Below, piece by piece: positions 35,818-48,418 of a stretch of DNA of 64,000 bases; within the stretch, counting starts at the first letter, position 1, and each line of letters begins with the position of its first letter. Made by a program: the position numbers and the translations under genes. The stretch is from Cloeon dipterum (lineage: Eukaryota > Arthropoda > Insecta > Ephemeroptera > Baetidae). The notes beneath the pieces were generated by a model that searched no databases, had not been told where the DNA came from, and saw nothing but the letters and a program-made list of their open reading frames with translations. The stretch lies in NCBI RefSeq assembly GCF_949628265.1, contig NC_088790.1, positions 21,518,545 to 21,582,544 of the forward strand, read 5' to 3'.

Positions 35818-38800
35818 ATGAGTCAATATTCAAGTGATCAGTTTGTAATTGACATGGAATCAAGTGGTGAGAGAGACACGGGATAAATATTATCTATTTT
35901 GAAAAACAGATTGCATAGAAAGTTTTTGTGTTTAATTAGGATCATTAGGATAGTTATTTTTCTGTTTCAGGAAAACATTTCTCAGATTCGTCGTTGCAAT
36001 GGTAAGTTATATAATCCAATTATTATATTTTTTGTTACTATTCTGACGCTTTTCATTTCATTTTTCAGACTTCTGAATACATATTTTTGTTTGAATGATA
36101 TTTGCAAAGAAGGATTATTTCAAGTTTGTGAGTCCTAAGTTAAATTTCATTTAGTACAATTTAGTAGAGTAGTGAAGCACGGTTTTAGCTTTGTGCAGTA
36201 TTATACTCTTTTTCGGTAAAACTTCAGAGCTCTTATTTAACTATATTGGTTTCATTTTTTTAACTTTCTGACTTTTGAACACTTATCAACGCGTTTAAGT
36301 CGTTTCTTAATCGCAACTTCTGTAAAGCCCGATAAAAATGTTGATCGGCCTCGATAATTTGTTAGCGAGTAGACTTGCGAAACAATTTTTAATTAATAAA
36401 TCGCATCTTGCAAAATTTTAATTGAAAAATTACATTGCATGATTTTTTAATACTTCGTTCCAAACAATTAGAGCTGTTGGTCGTAGTCCAAATTTCGGTG
36501 GAGTGAGTTTTGTTTTGCGTGGAGGGGCGAAGTGTGCTAAAAATAAACACCCTTTGTCTGGGGTGAAAGGAGAAGCCAATCACCTCTTTAAAGTTTGCTC
36601 TTTTTGCGGTTGCACACGCGCGAAAATCACAGATATTCCATAACAGGTTTTGTAGAAGATCGTCCTGAACCTTTTCACTGACACTTCTACCCTGGCATTA
36701 ACTCATTGATTAATTCACCAGGGGTACCTACGAGTTTGGGAGCGACATGCCGCCCAAGGGTGCGAATAAGAAGGGCGGCCGGCACAGAAAAGGACGCAAG
36801 AATATGGCGAGCCTGAACGGCGGCGGCGGCGAGGATGAGGTGAGCCTGATGGCCGCTGCCGACCTGGAGCTGGAGGAGGACTTCCAGGTGCAGCATGAAC
36901 CCAAGCGGAAAAAGAGTCAGGCAATTCCAGCGGCCAGACACAAGTTTGAGCCCGAGGAGAACGCCTTCTCCATCGCCGTGCAGGTCTTCATTCCCTTCCT
37001 TGTGGCTGGATTGGGAATGGTCGGCGCCGGTCTCGTCTTAGATATAGTACAGGTGAGTGACTCACAATCACCTTAAAAAATAGAAAAATTGCTCAATCAA
37101 CACACAATAAGTGGAGGGAGAGAGCAATTTTGAATAGCTCCAATTTAACAGGTTATGCTAGGCCTGGAAATCAATCAAAACAATGTCATTTTTTTGGGAA
37201 GTAACTTTAAATTTTATATAAATCTTTTTGAGTTAGATTTCAATGGTCAAATTTTAAATTTTCTTGCAATGCTTTGGATTTTAATTACTTTATGACATTA
37301 GATTTTAACAAAGTGGCTCCGCTTTGCGTAAATTTAATTTTATAAAATTTCTTGCGTGTTTACATCTATGTTTTTTCTGTTTTAAATACTTTGTCCAATT
37401 TATTAATTCTTGAATGGAGTAGAGAAAATACCCTTAATTAACAATAAAATTTTTTCAGCACTGGGAAGTATTTCGTGTGGTCTCAGAGGTGTTCATCTTG
37501 GTACCAGCTCTTCTGGGCCTCAAGGGAAACCTGGAGATGACGCTGGCTTCTCGTCTCTCCACGCAGGCCAACCTTGGCTACATGGACACCCCCAAACAGC
37601 AGTGGAGTCTTATCGTTGGCAACCTCTCATTGATTCAAGTAATTTTTGCATTCTATATTCACAAGGTTTGCAAACTGAGCCACATTTATTTGCAGTGTCA
37701 AGCTATTGTCGTTGGCTTCTTGGCCTCGATGGCTGCCATGATCATGGGCTGGATCCCAGAGGGAAAGTTTGACATTGACCACGGCCTGCTGCTTTGTGCC
37801 AGCAGTTTGGTCACTGCCTCCCTTGCTAGTTTTGTTTTAGGTAACAACGGCACTTCTAGCACTGCTTCGAGGATGTATTGTTTCTTATTGATACATATTG
37901 CAGGTATTGTGATGATCGCTGTGATAATTGCCTCAAGAAAATTCAACATTAATCCTGACAACGTTGCCACGCCAATTGCTGCTAGCATGGGAGATCTGAT
38001 AACGCTGACCCTGCTTGCCTGGATATCCTCTCTGCTGTTTGAGGCTATAGGTAAATACATTTTTATTGCATGGAGAATTTAAAAATCGCAACTATACCCA
38101 AATATTGTAAATCAAATCAAAGACTTATATCAGGACTGTGAAATTAAGACGGCTAAATATTTTATTTGGAGCTCAAATTGCCATGGGAATGATACAATTT
38201 TAAGCTATTTTCACTTTTACAACCTGGCCGTTGGCTCGCATGGTTAAGGCATCTTTGGGAGTTTCAAATGAATGGGAGATATTCTAGAATTCGGGTATCT
38301 ACTTCTGGTTGCCCAATGCCAATGCCAGAGATGGTAAATTGGGTTCATTAAAGTGACTTGGAATACTCAAATAGCTCATCAGGCTGGGAGGCGCACTGGC
38401 GCCGACTCTCCACTTGTCTTGCTGGTTTTTGAACCTTTTCAACGGCTTTAGGACAAATGTCTGGCATTTTAATTAAATATCTCGGTGCGGGGAGGCAAAA
38501 AGATGGCCACAGGGGCTTAAGCTATCCGCTCGAGAGTGTTATTGAGACCCTGGTGAGCTGAGCAGAGGTTAAAAAAGTTTAAATCAATCATTGTGTACTT
38601 ATTCAATTAAGTTGGATCTTTAAAAATAAATAAAGAGCGTTGAAAGTTAACAGCCGTAACTTTTTGTAGCTGAATAAAGCATTCCTTTTCTTCAGAAACC
38701 CAGCCCTGGTTGGCACCGTTGATCATCGGCTTCTGCCTACTCCTGACGCCAATTTGGGCCTGGCTGTGTCGGCAAAACAAGCACACAAAGGAGGTGCTCA

Positions 38801-40637
38801 GCTCTGGCTGGACCCCAGTTGTGCTGGCCATGCTGATCAGCAGTGTCGGCGGCGTCATCCTTGATCTGACCGTGGCTCTGTACAAGGGTATCGCCGTCTT
38901 CCAGCCAGTCATCAATGGCGTTGGTGGTAACCTTGTGGCCGTGCAGGCCAGCCGCATTTCCACCTCCTTGCACAGGGACTCGAAAATTGGAACCCTGCCC
39001 TCATACGCATCGAATATATGCCTCAGTCCTCTTGCCGTTTTCGGTGCCAAAGGTAAATACAAATTGTTTTTGCTGCATACTTGTTAATTTTTTTACAGTG
39101 CTACATATTTTAAGTTTTTTAAAGCAATTACTATGGATTGAATATTTACATTCAAGTTTGTGAAAGAAAAATCAATCCTGTTAGCGCTGTTTCCCCAAGA
39201 ATAGGGATTCCTGAATTTTAACACAGTACCTGCATGTTCTAAAGCATTAACTATTATATTTTTCATTTAAATCCTACTGAAGATATTTCTCTTGCGAGTA
39301 TGGTGTAGTTTTTTTTAACTTGGATTTTAGGTTGCCGTTCAAAATTATCTGTATAAATTTGATCCCCATCTTTCCACAGGTGGACACGCAAGGACAGCTC
39401 GGATTTTGCTTGCCATGGTCATCCCAGGCCACTTGATTTTCTCGTACACAATCAGTTATCTACAAGCAGGACACACATCGTTGACTCCCATTTTCGTTGT
39501 TGTATATTTGCTGGCTGCTCTCATCCAGGTAAAATTGATTGAATGCTTAAGCTTTCCATAGTGGGGCTAATTGGCTTTATAAGAACTCATATAAAAATTA
39601 ACTCATCTGAGTGAACTTGTGTTCAGCATCAAATGTAAGCTAGTTTAATCGGTGGGCAGTCACCAGTCGCCAGACAGTTAGGCTTGACAGTAATCATATC
39701 ACACGTTTACAATTTCCGCTAAACACGCACTTAGCAAAAATACAAAATACATATCATTTAACGCATGCAATGCTAGAGACTACCATGCGACTACTGTTGA
39801 AAAAAATGAGACACAGTTTTGCGCAATAGGCTTTGCGATTACCAAAATATAGAACGCCAAGTTAAAATACGCAGAAATGAAAACGAGTCTAGTTATCAGA
39901 CTTTGGAAGTTGACAACTGCGTCAACTTGTGCAGTAGCAGAGCAATTATGAAGCTAAACGTGATAGTAAATTTTGCAGTTAAACTTTAGGGGTCAAGCGA
40001 AAAGAATGCTGGATGAAACATTTTGATTTGCCGTCAGTTAAAGAAAAGCATCATTAATAAACTACATGTTTTTAAATTAATTTTTCTGACATTCGTCTCT
40101 TCCGCGTGAATTCAAGGGTAAAAAATCAAATGTCAATTTTTAAACATTTAACAGCAGGTTCAAGTTGTAAAATTAAGATATAAATGGCATATAACTTTTG
40201 TTACTTTAAAAAAAGAATTACGACGCAGTGTAAATATTTTAATAGATTTTTTTTTCAAAGTCTTTTAAGATTGACCACGCTAGCTACACAGTCAAACTTT
40301 TTAAAACGTCTCCATAATAATAAACTAGTGCCTATTTTATATAAAATTCTCAATTTGTAGTCACACATCAGTTTCACTTGATGATTAACGTTTTTAAAAT
40401 TAAATTGAATTTGACCTGACAAACATATTGTAAAATTTTAATTTTTTTCAGGTGTCCCTGTTGCTTTACATGTCGCACGTGATGGTGCACTGGATGTGGA
40501 CAAAGCGAATCGATCCTGACAACTCGGCGATCCCATACCTGACTGCTTTCGGCGATCTTCTGGGAACAGGTCTGTTGGCCATTGCTTTCCAGTTCCTCTA
40601 TGTCATCGGTGATCGCGACAGTGACGTCGGCGACTAA
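35818..40637 (+). CDS. SLC41/MgtE-type Mg2+ transporter, copy B
   Basis: Nine coding exons: 35818-35866, 35971-36001 (31-nt microexon), 36722-37052, 37459-37638, 37696-37840, 37904-38050, 38696-39052, 39380-39528, 40452-40637. They join to 524 aa. If the internal ATG at 36747 is used, the product is 489 aa. ATG 35818 is preferred because no other ATG lies between the acceptor at 35741 and it, and both new junctions keep frame ([17 protein letters not shown], then [21 protein letters not shown]). A basic patch ([12 protein letters not shown]) follows in the cytosolic tail. MgtE halves: [20 protein letters not shown] and [32 protein letters not shown] and [15 protein letters not shown]. The role is Mg2+ movement, as for copy A. 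The intron before the second motif is absent (merged 357-bp exon). The poly(A) signal is near 41105-41110. Confidence 0.92.
35971..36001 (+). other. 31-nt coding microexon of copy B
   Basis: TTTCAG|GAAAACATTT...CAATG|GTAAGTTA has near-perfect splice sites. It enters in phase 1 and leaves in phase 2, exactly as needed between 35866 and 36722. It encodes KHFSDSSLQ plus split codons. Confidence 0.6.
38226..38572 (+). repeat. tRNA-derived SINE-like element
   Basis: Inside copy B intron 38051-38695. The 5' end (TTGGCTCGCATGGTTAAGGC) resembles a tRNA A box and AATTCGGGTATC, about 35 nt later, a B box. The body ends GTGTTATTGAGACCCTGGTG, then GAGCAGAGG and an A-rich run. The 3' third matches both arms of the repeat at 15622-15837, showing a family in this genome. 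Confidence 0.6.
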
Positions 40638-42289
40638 ATGAGCGTTGAGTTATTCTGTTGAATTAATTCCATTCGAACTCATGCGGTGATGTTGTCGATT
40701 AATAGTTTTGGAACCTCTAGTCTTGCAATTTCACTCGGGTTAGCCATAAAGAAACGTGCTCAGCTGTACCGTAAATTTCTCATCTATCGTGTCATTTGTG
40801 AGAATCAAAAGTGAACAAGACATTTTATCACTGCTTTATTTCAAACGATTTTTTGGTTCCTTTTGGATACTTTAACCAAGGTGTCATCTTTGGATTTGAT
40901 TTGCAATTGCGTGACTTGCCAAGTGAATTTTTGATTGAACCAAAAGGTGCCTTATTAATCAGATATTGATGAATGTGTACCTCTTGTTTCCCACCACCTG
41001 TGTTTTGCGTATTATCCAGTTGCAAACGAACGCCACTAAAGTGTTATAGGCTCTGGTGAAATGGAAAATTAGTAATTTATTGTTATCCAAAGTTAATAAG
41101 TAGTCAAATAAAGAATTACATATCACGGCCTAAACCTTGAAAATTATTTTATAAATGTGTTCCTACCAAGGGGAAATAGTTATTTCTTTGTCCTCCAAAT
41201 ATTTTTATAGACAGTTAAGCATTTTAAGTTGCATTTCTGTGCAGCAACGAACGGATAAAAACTTGAATGACTGATTGTTACAGCGTTCAGTGTCCAAGCT
41301 GTAATCCGATTGGTTGTCTTAACATGAAGCGCGCTCATGTCAGTTGACTGCTGATTATTACTTAATGATTGTGAGGGAGCCAGCAAATTTGGTTTTGCAG
41401 AGAGGAAAAGAGCAGCGTCCCTGTTTCTTAATATTGTTTTGACAGTTAGTTATAACGATTTGATGCTGAATGCTAAAGAGTCGCTACGATTTAATATTAT
41501 TTATGATATGCTTTCATTAATAAAAAAACTGCGCTTGAAGAATCAATATGTGAAAAATTTTGAGTTACTTAAAAATCTTTCGGTTGAAATTAAATGCAGC
41601 TTTCTTCTGTATTTCAAGAGAAATTACTGCTCAACTAGTTTTTGTCACTATAATACAAGAGCTGACTTGAGCATTCATAAAAATTAGAGTTCGTTAATAT
41701 ATATTTCATACAATATTTTCCCGTCAACGTGTACTAAAAACAAACGTTACATGATATTTTTTCCTGTAAATCGAGTCTTGGTTTCATTGATGGTATAATA
41801 AGAGATACATTTTAGCATTATGACGAAAGTAAAATTGTTCTAAGACGTGTAATGCATTTACCATCCTATGTTCCCTCTGTGGAAAACTAAATTTTAAAAG
41901 TGACTTAGATCGGCTCATTCTGTTTTTCCATCTGCAATTCCCAATTTAATGGTTTTAACCCTTGCCCATAATTTAAACTGGTACTGTATTACATATTTAT
42001 TGAACGTTATAATTGTTGCTTAATTTTAAAAAACTATTCTCTAATAAAATAAATTATGCTAAATTATTGATAATGAAAAGGAATAAAAACAGAACAGGTG
42101 TCAGCAACAAGTTGTAATTTGGGAGCAATTAACCTGCTTCCTCCATTTACGAGTATTTTTGGATTACTTCTTGCAGAGTAAACAATAATAATTGCGACTT
42201 CCCCCGCCACACACCTTTCATCGTCGGTTTAAATTAAAAGGGTTTGGTTGCCTTGCGAATCGAAGGACTTTCCGGGGCTAATTGGCCAC

Positions 42290-42473
42290 CCGTGCCTCGG
42301 CGAGAGAAGAGACATCGGAAGCCGGGGAGAAATTGCGTTCACTCGGTCACTGTGAGTCGTCCTCTCGCCACGACGCGACACCCGCCCGCCCAGCAGGCCC
42401 CGTGAGGCTTCCGACGCCCCTGGCCAGACCCCAACCTTCCGGCCCTGAAATTTCATTTCGGCGATTAAAGTCA
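42290..42473 (+). other. GC-rich candidate first exon
   Basis: A GC-rich island in an AT-rich spacer that ends in a strong donor, AAAGTCA|GTAAGTATC. No protein family is visible in any frame. It could be the start of a lncRNA or a distant alternative first exon for copy C. Confidence 0.25.
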
Positions 42474-45400
42474 GTAAGTATCCCAACACCAATTTATTCA
42501 AACTCTCGGGGGTTTCAGTCAAAAACTACATAAAATTTTTATCGTGAGATTTTGCAAATCCGCTTGCCAGTCTTTCATTTGTAAATAGAATGATTGGCAG
42601 GAAAAGGTCAAAACCTATTTCATGAAATTCGTCGAATCGAGTTAATCGGCAGATGACATTTAATCAAGGAGATTGATTCTAATTCGCATCGTGCAGGGAC
42701 GATCGCTTGCAAATCGCAGCTCGCGCGCATGAATCCTCAAATTGACGAGTTACGCAAGCGGCCGATTGTCACACACACGACACTTATGCAAAGGTTGGTT
42801 GTGACGCGCAAATTTGCCCCAATCCGTTTGATCAAACGTGCAAAACGTGAAAATCGCGACGGCTGAATTTGGATAAATCGCTTTTTGATTGGTTTCTGAC
42901 AGAAAGGCGATTCGCAAATTGCCCTGGGCGCAGATCGAGAGCACTCTGAACGAATCAAAAGAGGCCTCCCGACTCAATTAATAAGCTGTTGAGCGCTCGC
43001 TGAAACCGCGAACGACGCATTTTGTTCCCGAATTGCACTCGACTTGGCCAAAAATAGGCTGAAAGATCCATTTACCCTCAAAGTGGGCCAACTCTAGATA
43101 TTGGCAGGTGTGCAAAAGGGGTATTTTGAGCTGTAAATTATTTGAAATTCTGTACAGATTAATTGAGTTAAAATTGGAATTTAAATTTAGGTGAAAAATT
43201 CTCCCGTGCTAAATTTTGCAAAAATGTCTTCACAAACAGAATTTTAAGATTAAAAAAATTAAAGTCTTATATAATACTTTAAAATTGCATTTCTTTAGAT
43301 TTGTGCTGTGTTTTCCTCTTTGTTTTGTAGGAGACAATTAATTTAAGATCAAAAGACTTAAAAGTCGTAGACTTCATTCAGAAGTATTTATTATACCATT
43401 TTGTTGCTCTCAAAAAGTATTTGAGAGGTGATAACAAATCCCTTTAAGATTGTACAAATTATGAGCAGAGGATGCTTAGCAAATTTAAATAATGGTGCGC
43501 GAGAGGCGTTTGAGGTTGAAATGATATGCACAGCAACCGCGCTGGTCAAAAGCAATTTAGACGCAATTTTGTTCCATTAGCAAAGCAAGAGAGCGCGCGG
43601 GTTCTGTTCTGTGAGAGATTCTCGCTCACACATATCATTATTGATACCAACCCTCACACCATGCACACATAACATGTGCATATGCAACTTCCATGTGATC
43701 AAATCTAAGTGCGGGAAGACTAGGAATAATAGATTGATCTACTTATCTTCATATTAAGATAGTTATTTTAAATTGAAAACACTGAAAACGGCGAAAATCG
43801 AACGATAAACATCACATTCTAAATTCAATTCCACATCAATTTTAATTTCTCCATCGTAATTTGGATTTTAATTCCAAATAAAGTTCAATGAACGTAGGAT
43901 ATAATTTTTCTCTAGCGGATTTCTGGTTATCCTGGTAGAATAAATGTATTCCCAGAAACCCTGAATGTGCTGTCGGCGTCTTCACTTGCCGATTTCTAGA
44001 ATTGATTTAATAGAAGACATGAGGTAACAACGATAATTTAATTAAAAAATTGTGCAATTCGTTCATTTGATCGCAAGTGTGCGTCTCAAGCATTGCGACA
44101 TATTTTCATCTATCTTCGCAAGAGGCTTCAAGCAAGACCAAGATGATTAATTTTTGCAACTACTGATAGCAGGTGTTCATTAACCAACTAAGTGCTGATC
44201 AAGCTACTTGAATCTCATCTTAACATCGTTACGACAACCCTTGACGTTTCGCAACAACTGTTTTAACGACTAGACTCTTTCCAGGAGCGAGTTTTACTTG
44301 CGTAAACGTGCTTTGTTTCTCCTGCTTGTCCAAATGTCTGAAGGCGGAAAGCGCAAAAACAAGCAACTCGTTACACGAGCTGTTTGTTGCTGCTTTTTCT
44401 TCTGTACACACAAAAGAAAAACAAAAGTCTAGATATTTTTACCTTAAATTTAAATTTTAGACTCCAGTTTGCTCACGAGCACAAAATTCAATTTTGTATA
44501 TAATTTATAATTATAAATATGCTTTTCATATAAGGATATTTTGTGTAAATATGGGTTGAAAATCACATTAAGCAAGAAATGAATTTTAAAATATGGCATT
44601 TCATAACGTCGACCTTGTGATAAATGAGAGAACGAAATTTGAGAAACAAGATGATAATTTAATTTTTTTGTAACCAAGACGATGTTGGCATAAATAATAC
44701 GGACGTGGCAGTTTCTTATCTTCCCGCACAGCGCTTGTATAGACTCTAGAAAAATCATAAGAAACGGTTGTGATTTAAATTTATTCACAACATTAAAAAA
44801 TTCGATTTATTTTAAAACGAAAAACCAGACAGGCCTTTTTTGTTTTTTTTAAGCAAATTAAAACGAAATACACTAATTAAGAAGGACATGTCCAGTTTAT
44901 ATATTTGCTACTTCCGCATTCTGCTATTTCCAGCTGAAACGTCCTTTCCTCCGTCCTCTTCTATTTTTGATATCGAAAGTACACCTGACGCTGCAGCTTC
45001 TCGAATGAAATTCTACATCTTTCGCGAATCCCCCAGTGGACTCTAATTCCCGCGTATATAAATATATCAATTTCGTCACCGGTCCGCAGATGTCGTAGTC
45101 AGAGCTTTTTATCACAGCCAACACATCTCGCAGGTCAAATAAGCCGCTTCCTGTCTGATATAAGCAAGCTGTGCTGCGAATTTGGGCGAATCTCGATAGC
45201 GTCATTTAATGTGTCAAGATCAAAGACGCGGCGCGCGGCGATCCTAAAATAAGTCGCCGCGCTCACTTGCTCAATAAACGCAGCAACTAATTACGCTACG
45301 TTATTGACCAACAAGGTCAGACTTTCGATATCGGAGACCGCAAGCAAACAGATCTATTTCCGAAACGGTATCGTTTCCTGCTAGCTTTTTCGATTCACTT

Positions 45401-48154
45401 CATGCTGAATGAAAGAGCTAAAATGGGAGTAAAAGTGGCCTGTTTTCGCCAATCAAGGCTGCGTGAAATTTCTGAAGACATTCAAGTGCAACAAGTAACA
45501 CGAAGTGAATCCAAAAGACATTGAGCACTTCAGCTTTAACTAATAAAAATTTAGCTCTCAATATCAGATAAATTTTTTGGGACGATTTATAACGCGTATG
45601 GAAATGTTCAAATGATTATTTATGTTTGAATTAGCTAATTTGGAGAAGACGAGAATCAATGCATTAAACCCTCCTGAAAAAGCAGTATTTCAATTTATAT
45701 TAATACATAGTTAAATCACCATGTTAATGATCGCTTGCGAAACTTACGCTCGTAAAAGCATAATTTTAATAATTGTATGCTCACTCACACAGCTGATAAG
45801 TGGCACTACTTGTATATTAATTTTCTACCGTTATGCAAAAATATCACATTATTATCTGTTGTACATGTAATTTTTTACAGTAATTGTTGCAAAAAATATC
45901 ACATCGAAAAAAGTGTCGTGCCAGAAAAAATGCCTCTAAAAGTAGCTTAAAAAATTTACAACACTAAACTTGAAACTGTCTTAATTTAAGTTGTAATGTC
46001 TCTTTTAGCAAGGTGATTCTTCTGGTGATTAATAAAATGCCTGTAAGAATTAACTGTTGATTGTTGGAATACCTGTGAAATTAATAATTCCAAACTAAAT
46101 ATTCCTCTGGTTTCTTGACTAATCGTGATAACTTCCGATTAATAATTGAATAATTAATTAAAGCAGATTTATCAGGATCTTGCATGATTAATAAAAGGCC
46201 GGAGTGTAAGTTTTAAATTAACGTATATTAATTGATTATGAAAACCTCAATACTTTTGTATATGACTTTTCAAATGATACCAATTTTAATATTCACTCAA
46301 ATCTTGATTCTTGTCAAGTCTTTTCACTTGTGTGTCTTTCAGTTTGTTACTTCACTTGCTTTTGTAGTCACGGTTGCGATTACCTGGTCATTAACGGACC
46401 TGAATGGTGTTGCTTTGCTGATCACCTGAGCTGCTTCTCTCCTGCACGTCCGAAAATGTCTTAAATTTGGTTGGTGAAAGGTATAGCCAATAGTGAAATC
46501 TTGCCCTTTATTCTATGCACTCATTGGTAGACTCACTAATGTTGTCCTATTCTCTACCACCAAGCACAGCGTCTTGTCATAACGGTCACTCACCCTCAAA
46601 TGGTCATCAATCTACATTGGTGTTATTGTTGTTTATACAAACAACTAGATGTGCGGGTCGAATTTGAGTTCCTTTTGATATTTACGGGTAGACAAGTTTA
46701 TTTATTTATCTGTCAACAATATAAATAAGGACACATCCGGCTGTCCCAAAATAATAGACCTTTTAAAGGGATGCTTGGTGAGAAACTGTAGTTTGACCCT
46801 TCCTGACCATTTCACATTTACAAAATAAATAATGATTTTCTTCTGACTGTGTTAATTTATCGACATTTCATTAACCATTGCACAAGTATTGAATTTAATT
46901 TATTATTGGTTTTCGTTCGATTTAATTACCTATTTGATTGCACTATGTATAGCAACATTTATTTTATGCTTGCTAAAATAGCATAGGTACATTATAAAGT
47001 GTTGTGCGCTTAATAGTGCGATTAATAAATCAATATACGTTTCCTAATATGTATTTGATGGAGGGGAACAAGAACTTTGAACAATTTTAAACAAAACGCA
47101 TTCCGGCAACAGGACAAAGGTTAAAATACAATCAATAGGACTTTTTACATGGTTTTCATACATATATATTCTCTGTTCTTGACTTCCTTTTCTTACAATT
47201 AGGTTCAAGCTTTTTAGGTATCTCCTTCGTCACGAAACTGCTTATGAGGCGATTTTCACCTTAAAAATTGCCTACGTAGCTCGAGTGTAATCGCAAAAAG
47301 CTGACTCGGCCTGAATTTGCACGAGCAGTTAAACGCACACAACTCGAATTTCTCAGCGAGCAACTCTTCATAAAAGAGTTGTCTTTATAATTACTGACAC
47401 GTGTAGACCGCATCTTAAAATATTGAGAATTTTAGAGAGAGGGCACGTGTTATGGTGTCTGGCGGCGTGAAAAAAGGATTTTATATGTGCGAGAAACGTC
47501 TCTCGTATTTCGCAGATAATAAGGCTTCCCTTCTGTTGATCCTGTCAACGGTCAGAAAGTGTTCACAGATTGCCCGATTTATTATATTAAGCGCACACGT
47601 GCGGAGAAAAATTGGAGACGATATAGCATACTCTTAAAAAAAATCCTTTACTGCGAGCAAAGAGATATGGAACGATCAAGACTAACTTCAAATAGACTCT
47701 CTGCACGTAAAATTAACAATTAAAGGTTCTTAAAGTTTTAAAAATATTTATTTATCAAAAAGTGCATTTTTTAATCATAATATATAAAAGTAATTCTTTG
47801 AGATAATTAGCTTTGTATTTTTTATGGCGTTTTGGTGAGGTTTAACATCTAAATTGTATTAATTTTGAAGTGAAAATTCAAAACATGGTGCTTACAAAAA
47901 TATTACATCATTTTTGAACTGATTATTAATAGATTTTTTAACTTCTTACGAGATAACAAGTTTATCTCCAAATTCCTATATTTGATGATCCACTTTGGGT
48001 GCATCTTTCTTGAAACACGCATAAAGCTCAGTGCGGCGAGAGATTACATTGTAATTAATCGTTTTTGCAATATGTTTGCTAGTACTATGCCCTTTCTTAC
48101 TGTATTTTCTATTTAATTATTTAATTTTATGTATTGACAATAGCAAGAATAAAC

Positions 48155-48205
48155 AAGAATATAATATTATATTATATTTAATATTATATTTATAATATTA
48201 AATAT
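48155..48205. repeat. AT-palindromic simple repeat
   Basis: An interrupted run of TAATATTATATT units that can fold on itself. It is likely slippage-prone simple sequence. Confidence 0.8.
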
Positions 48206-48382
48206 TGTAAAATCAAATGTTGTAAGCCGTCATAATGTGTGGTCAAATTTTGTGGCTCTGTAAGATTTGAAAAGTAATGGGAACGGGAGCAACACAAATC
48301 CATTCATTTCGGGAAGAGTCTCTTTGGGTGGCCACAATAACAAAAAGGAGTCCATGCTGAGCGCTCCCACGATTTGAGGAAG

Positions 48383-48418
48383 GGATAGGATTTGAGGAAG
48401 GGAAAAGCCAATTCTTTA
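48383..48418. repeat. short tandem duplication
   Basis: GATTTGAGGAAGGGA occurs twice, about 18 nt apart, within purine-rich DNA that ends in a CT microsatellite near 48550-48566. Confidence 0.7.

Noticed and set aside
36001-36141. An additional coding exon near 36069 after the copy B microexon
   Set aside because: An acceptor-like TTTTTCAG exists, but joining it in phase 2 gives an immediate stop; the 36722 acceptor keeps the frame.
44924-45205. 93-codon minus-strand ORF in a GC-rich patch
   Set aside because: No family features; ends in basic low-complexity sequence; no supporting signals beyond open frame.
46232-46429. 65-codon hydrophobic ORF resembling a small membrane protein
   Set aside because: Composition follows the surrounding AT-rich DNA; no promoter, no conserved motif, no splice partner.
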